Source: Chloroflexota bacterium
Lineage (GTDB): Bacteria > Chloroflexota > Limnocylindria > P2-11E
Direction of reading: 5' to 3'
DNA length: 6,689 bases
NCBI GenBank assembly: GCA_005889445.1
Contig: VBGS01000109.1
Span: 1-6,689 of the forward strand
Shown piece after piece: positions 5,556 to 6,689 of this stretch. Under the pieces are notes generated by a model that saw nothing but the letters and a program-made list of their open reading frames with translations, did not search any database and was not told the origin of the DNA. How positions within the stretch are numbered: position 1 is the first letter of the stretch; every line of letters starts with the position of its first letter. A program made the translations under genes and the position numbers.

Positions 5556-5560
5556 AGGAG
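5555..5560 (+). promoter_or_regulatory. strong ribosome binding site
   Basis: AAGGAG overlaps the last base of the membrane-protein stop codon and lies 8 nt before the ATG at 5569. It is the best-formed ribosome binding site among the genes in this window, suggesting that the basic protein is made in larger amounts than its neighbours or is coupled to translation of the gene before it. Confidence 0.75.
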
Positions 5561-5568
5561 CGAGAAAC

Positions 5569-5766
5569 ATGCCGTTCAAGAGCAAAGCCCAGCGGCGCAA
5601 ATTCGCTCAGCTGCTCGTCGAAGGAAAGATCACCGATCAGACGTACGAGGAATGGAACCGCAGCACGGGCAAGAAAGTCCTGCCCGAGCGCGTCAAGAAG
5701 AAGCGTGTCACCGCGAAGACGAAACGCGCCACAAAGGCGAAGACCACCAAGCGAAAGAAACGCTAA
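5569..5766 (+). CDS. small basic protein with lysine-rich tail
   Basis: A 65-residue protein in two parts. The N-terminal part (1-43) begins 'MPFKSKAQRRKFAQLLVEGK' and continues with 'YEEWNRSTG' and 'LPERVKK'. I recall similar short proteins, uncharacterised, in Chloroflexota-like genomes and phages. The C-terminal tail (44-65) has 13 Lys/Arg in 22 residues with no acidic residue, like histone H1-type or ribosome-associated tails, so binding to DNA or RNA is a reasonable guess. It has a strong ribosome binding site and starts 13 nt after the membrane-protein stop. Its TAA overlaps by 4 nt the stop codon of the opposite-strand sigma factor gene. The function is not established. Confidence 0.78.
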   Translation: MPFKSKAQRRKFAQLLVEGKITDQTYEEWNRSTGKKVLPERVKKKRVTAKTKRATKAKTTKRKKR

Positions 5767-6689
5767 GCGCCGCCAAGCTGCACGCGCCGCGCGCACACCG
5801 CTGCGCGTTCGACCAGCAGCGCCCGCTCGCGCGCGTTCTGCGTCAGACCCGCGGCGCGCTCGAACTCGGCGCTAGCCTCGGCGAATCGGCCGAGCTTGCG
5901 CAAAAGATCCCCGCGCACGCTCGGCAGGAGGTGATAGCTCCGAAGCGACGGCTCCGCGCGGAGCGCGTCCACGAGCTCGAGACCCGCTGCGGGACCGAAC
6001 GCCATCCCGACGGCCACAGCGCGATTGAGCTCCACGACCGGCGACGGCGCGATCTGGGCGAGCGCGTCGTAGAGCGTTGCGATGCGCTCCCAGTCGGTAT
6101 CCCCCGCGGTCGGCGCTCGTGCGTGACACGCGGCGATCTCGGCCTGCAGGGTGTACGTGCCGAGCGCTCCTCCGAGTCGCTCGGCGCGGTCGAGCGCGGC
6201 GAGCCCGCGGCTGATCAGCAGGTGATCCCAGCGCCCGCGGTCCTGGTCGAGCAGGAGGACAGGCTGGCCATCCGGGCCGGTCCGCGCTCGGAGACGCGAC
6301 GCCTGGATCTCCATCAACGCGACGAGCCCGTGGACCTCGGACTCCGCGGGAAGCAGTCCGGCGAGGATCCGACCAAGGCGAAGCGCATCCTCGCAGAGTC
6401 CCGGCCGGACCCAATCCTCACCCGCCGTCGCGGCATAGCCCTCGTTAAAGATGAGGTAGATGACCTCGAGGACCGACGCGAGCCGCGCCGGCAGCTCGTC
6501 ACGGCTCGGGACCTCGTATGGCACGCGTGCCTCGGCGAGGGTGCGTTTGGCGCGCACGATCCGCTGGGCCGCCGTCGGGACCCCAATGAGAAATACGCGG
6601 GCGATCTCCTCGGTCGAAAGCCCGCCCAGCACCCTGAGCGTGAGCGCGACACGTGCCTCGGTCGGCAGCACGGGGTGGCAGGCCGTGAA
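5763..6689 (-). CDS. ECF42-type RNA polymerase sigma factor, N-terminus cut off by the window
   Basis: The 308 visible residues read without a stop from the right edge (FTACHPVLPTEARVALTLRV), so the GTG at 6671 is not the start and the sigma-2 region lies outside. Visible parts: the sigma-4 helix-turn-helix ('LSTEEIARVFLIGVPTAAQR', about 24-43, then 'IVRAKRTLAEA'). Next is a DUF6596-type middle region ('LEVIYLIFNEGY', 'SEVHGLVALMEIQASR', 'LLLDQDRGRWD'). A helical TPR-like C-terminus follows ('TDWERIATLYDAL', 'SPVVELNRAVAV', 'YHLLPSVRGDLLRKLGR', 'EFERAAGL'). This order is diagnostic of the ECF42 group, which lacks a classic anti-sigma factor, has a C-terminal extension thought to control activity, and is usually encoded next to DGPF/YCII-like proteins. 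Such a partner, if present, would be right of the window. The gene converges on the basic-protein gene with a 4-nt overlap. About 100 N-terminal residues are missing, judging from usual lengths near 400-420. Confidence 0.92.
   Translation of the reverse strand, partial: FTACHPVLPTEARVALTLRVLGGLSTEEIARVFLIGVPTAAQRIVRAKRTLAEARVPYEVPSRDELPARLASVLEVIYLIFNEGYAATAGEDWVRPGLCEDALRLGRILAGLLPAESEVHGLVALMEIQASRLRARTGPDGQPVLLLDQDRGRWDHLLISRGLAALDRAERLGGALGTYTLQAEIAACHARAPTAGDTDWERIATLYDALAQIAPSPVVELNRAVAVGMAFGPAAGLELVDALRAEPSLRSYHLLPSVRGDLLRKLGRFAEASAEFERAAGLTQNARERALLVERAAVCARRVQLGGA

Overview
The window is GC-rich, densely coded bacterial chromosome holding nine supported protein genes, two of them cut by the window edges. 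I saw no tRNA, rRNA, CRISPR array, insertion sequence, phage or plasmid gene. The mix of families suggests a high-GC soil-type bacterium: a DinB-fold protein, a DUF1801 protein, an ECF42-type sigma factor, a metallophosphoesterase with a 'SDEV' first motif, and a 'KSKAQRRKFAQLL' small protein. Chloroflexota or a related terrabacterial lineage is my best guess, but it rests on remembered family resemblance and not on a marker gene.

Layout. Positions 1-380 (+) hold the 3' part of a DinB-superfamily gene. It converges on, and overlaps by 9 nt, a DUF1801 gene (372-770, -). Positions 872-2417 (+) form a two-gene, translationally overlapping operon: a calcineurin-like metallophosphoesterase and a protein with a ParB/sulfiredoxin-like motif. 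A gene-poor stretch follows (2418-2765). It holds a promoter-like pair, an 11-bp RNA hairpin and a doubtful 39-codon frame. Positions 2766-4063 (-) carry two tandem paralogous regulators that both place a LuxR-type helix-turn-helix at the N-terminus and a PAS domain after it, with no receiver domain. A 126-nt divergent spacer holds a near-perfect 12-bp inverted repeat and a 13-bp palindrome. Reading away from it on the + strand are a lytic-transglycosylase lipoprotein (4190-5131), a four-helix membrane protein (5151-5555) and a very basic 65-residue protein (5569-5766), closely spaced as in an operon. The right edge (5763-6689, -) is the C-terminal three quarters of an ECF42-type sigma factor.

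How the parts may work together (inference). The PAS-regulator pair sits back to back with the cell-wall lipoprotein operon and shares its control region, so local control of that operon or autoregulation is plausible. The phosphoesterase and ParB-like protein probably act in one process, because their reading frames overlap by 14 nt, but the process is unknown. The DinB, DUF1801 and ECF42 genes are commonly encountered families in large soil genomes and give no shared pathway here.

Most worth a second look are the reversed-architecture regulator pair with its divergent inverted repeat, and the phosphoesterase/ParB-like pair.
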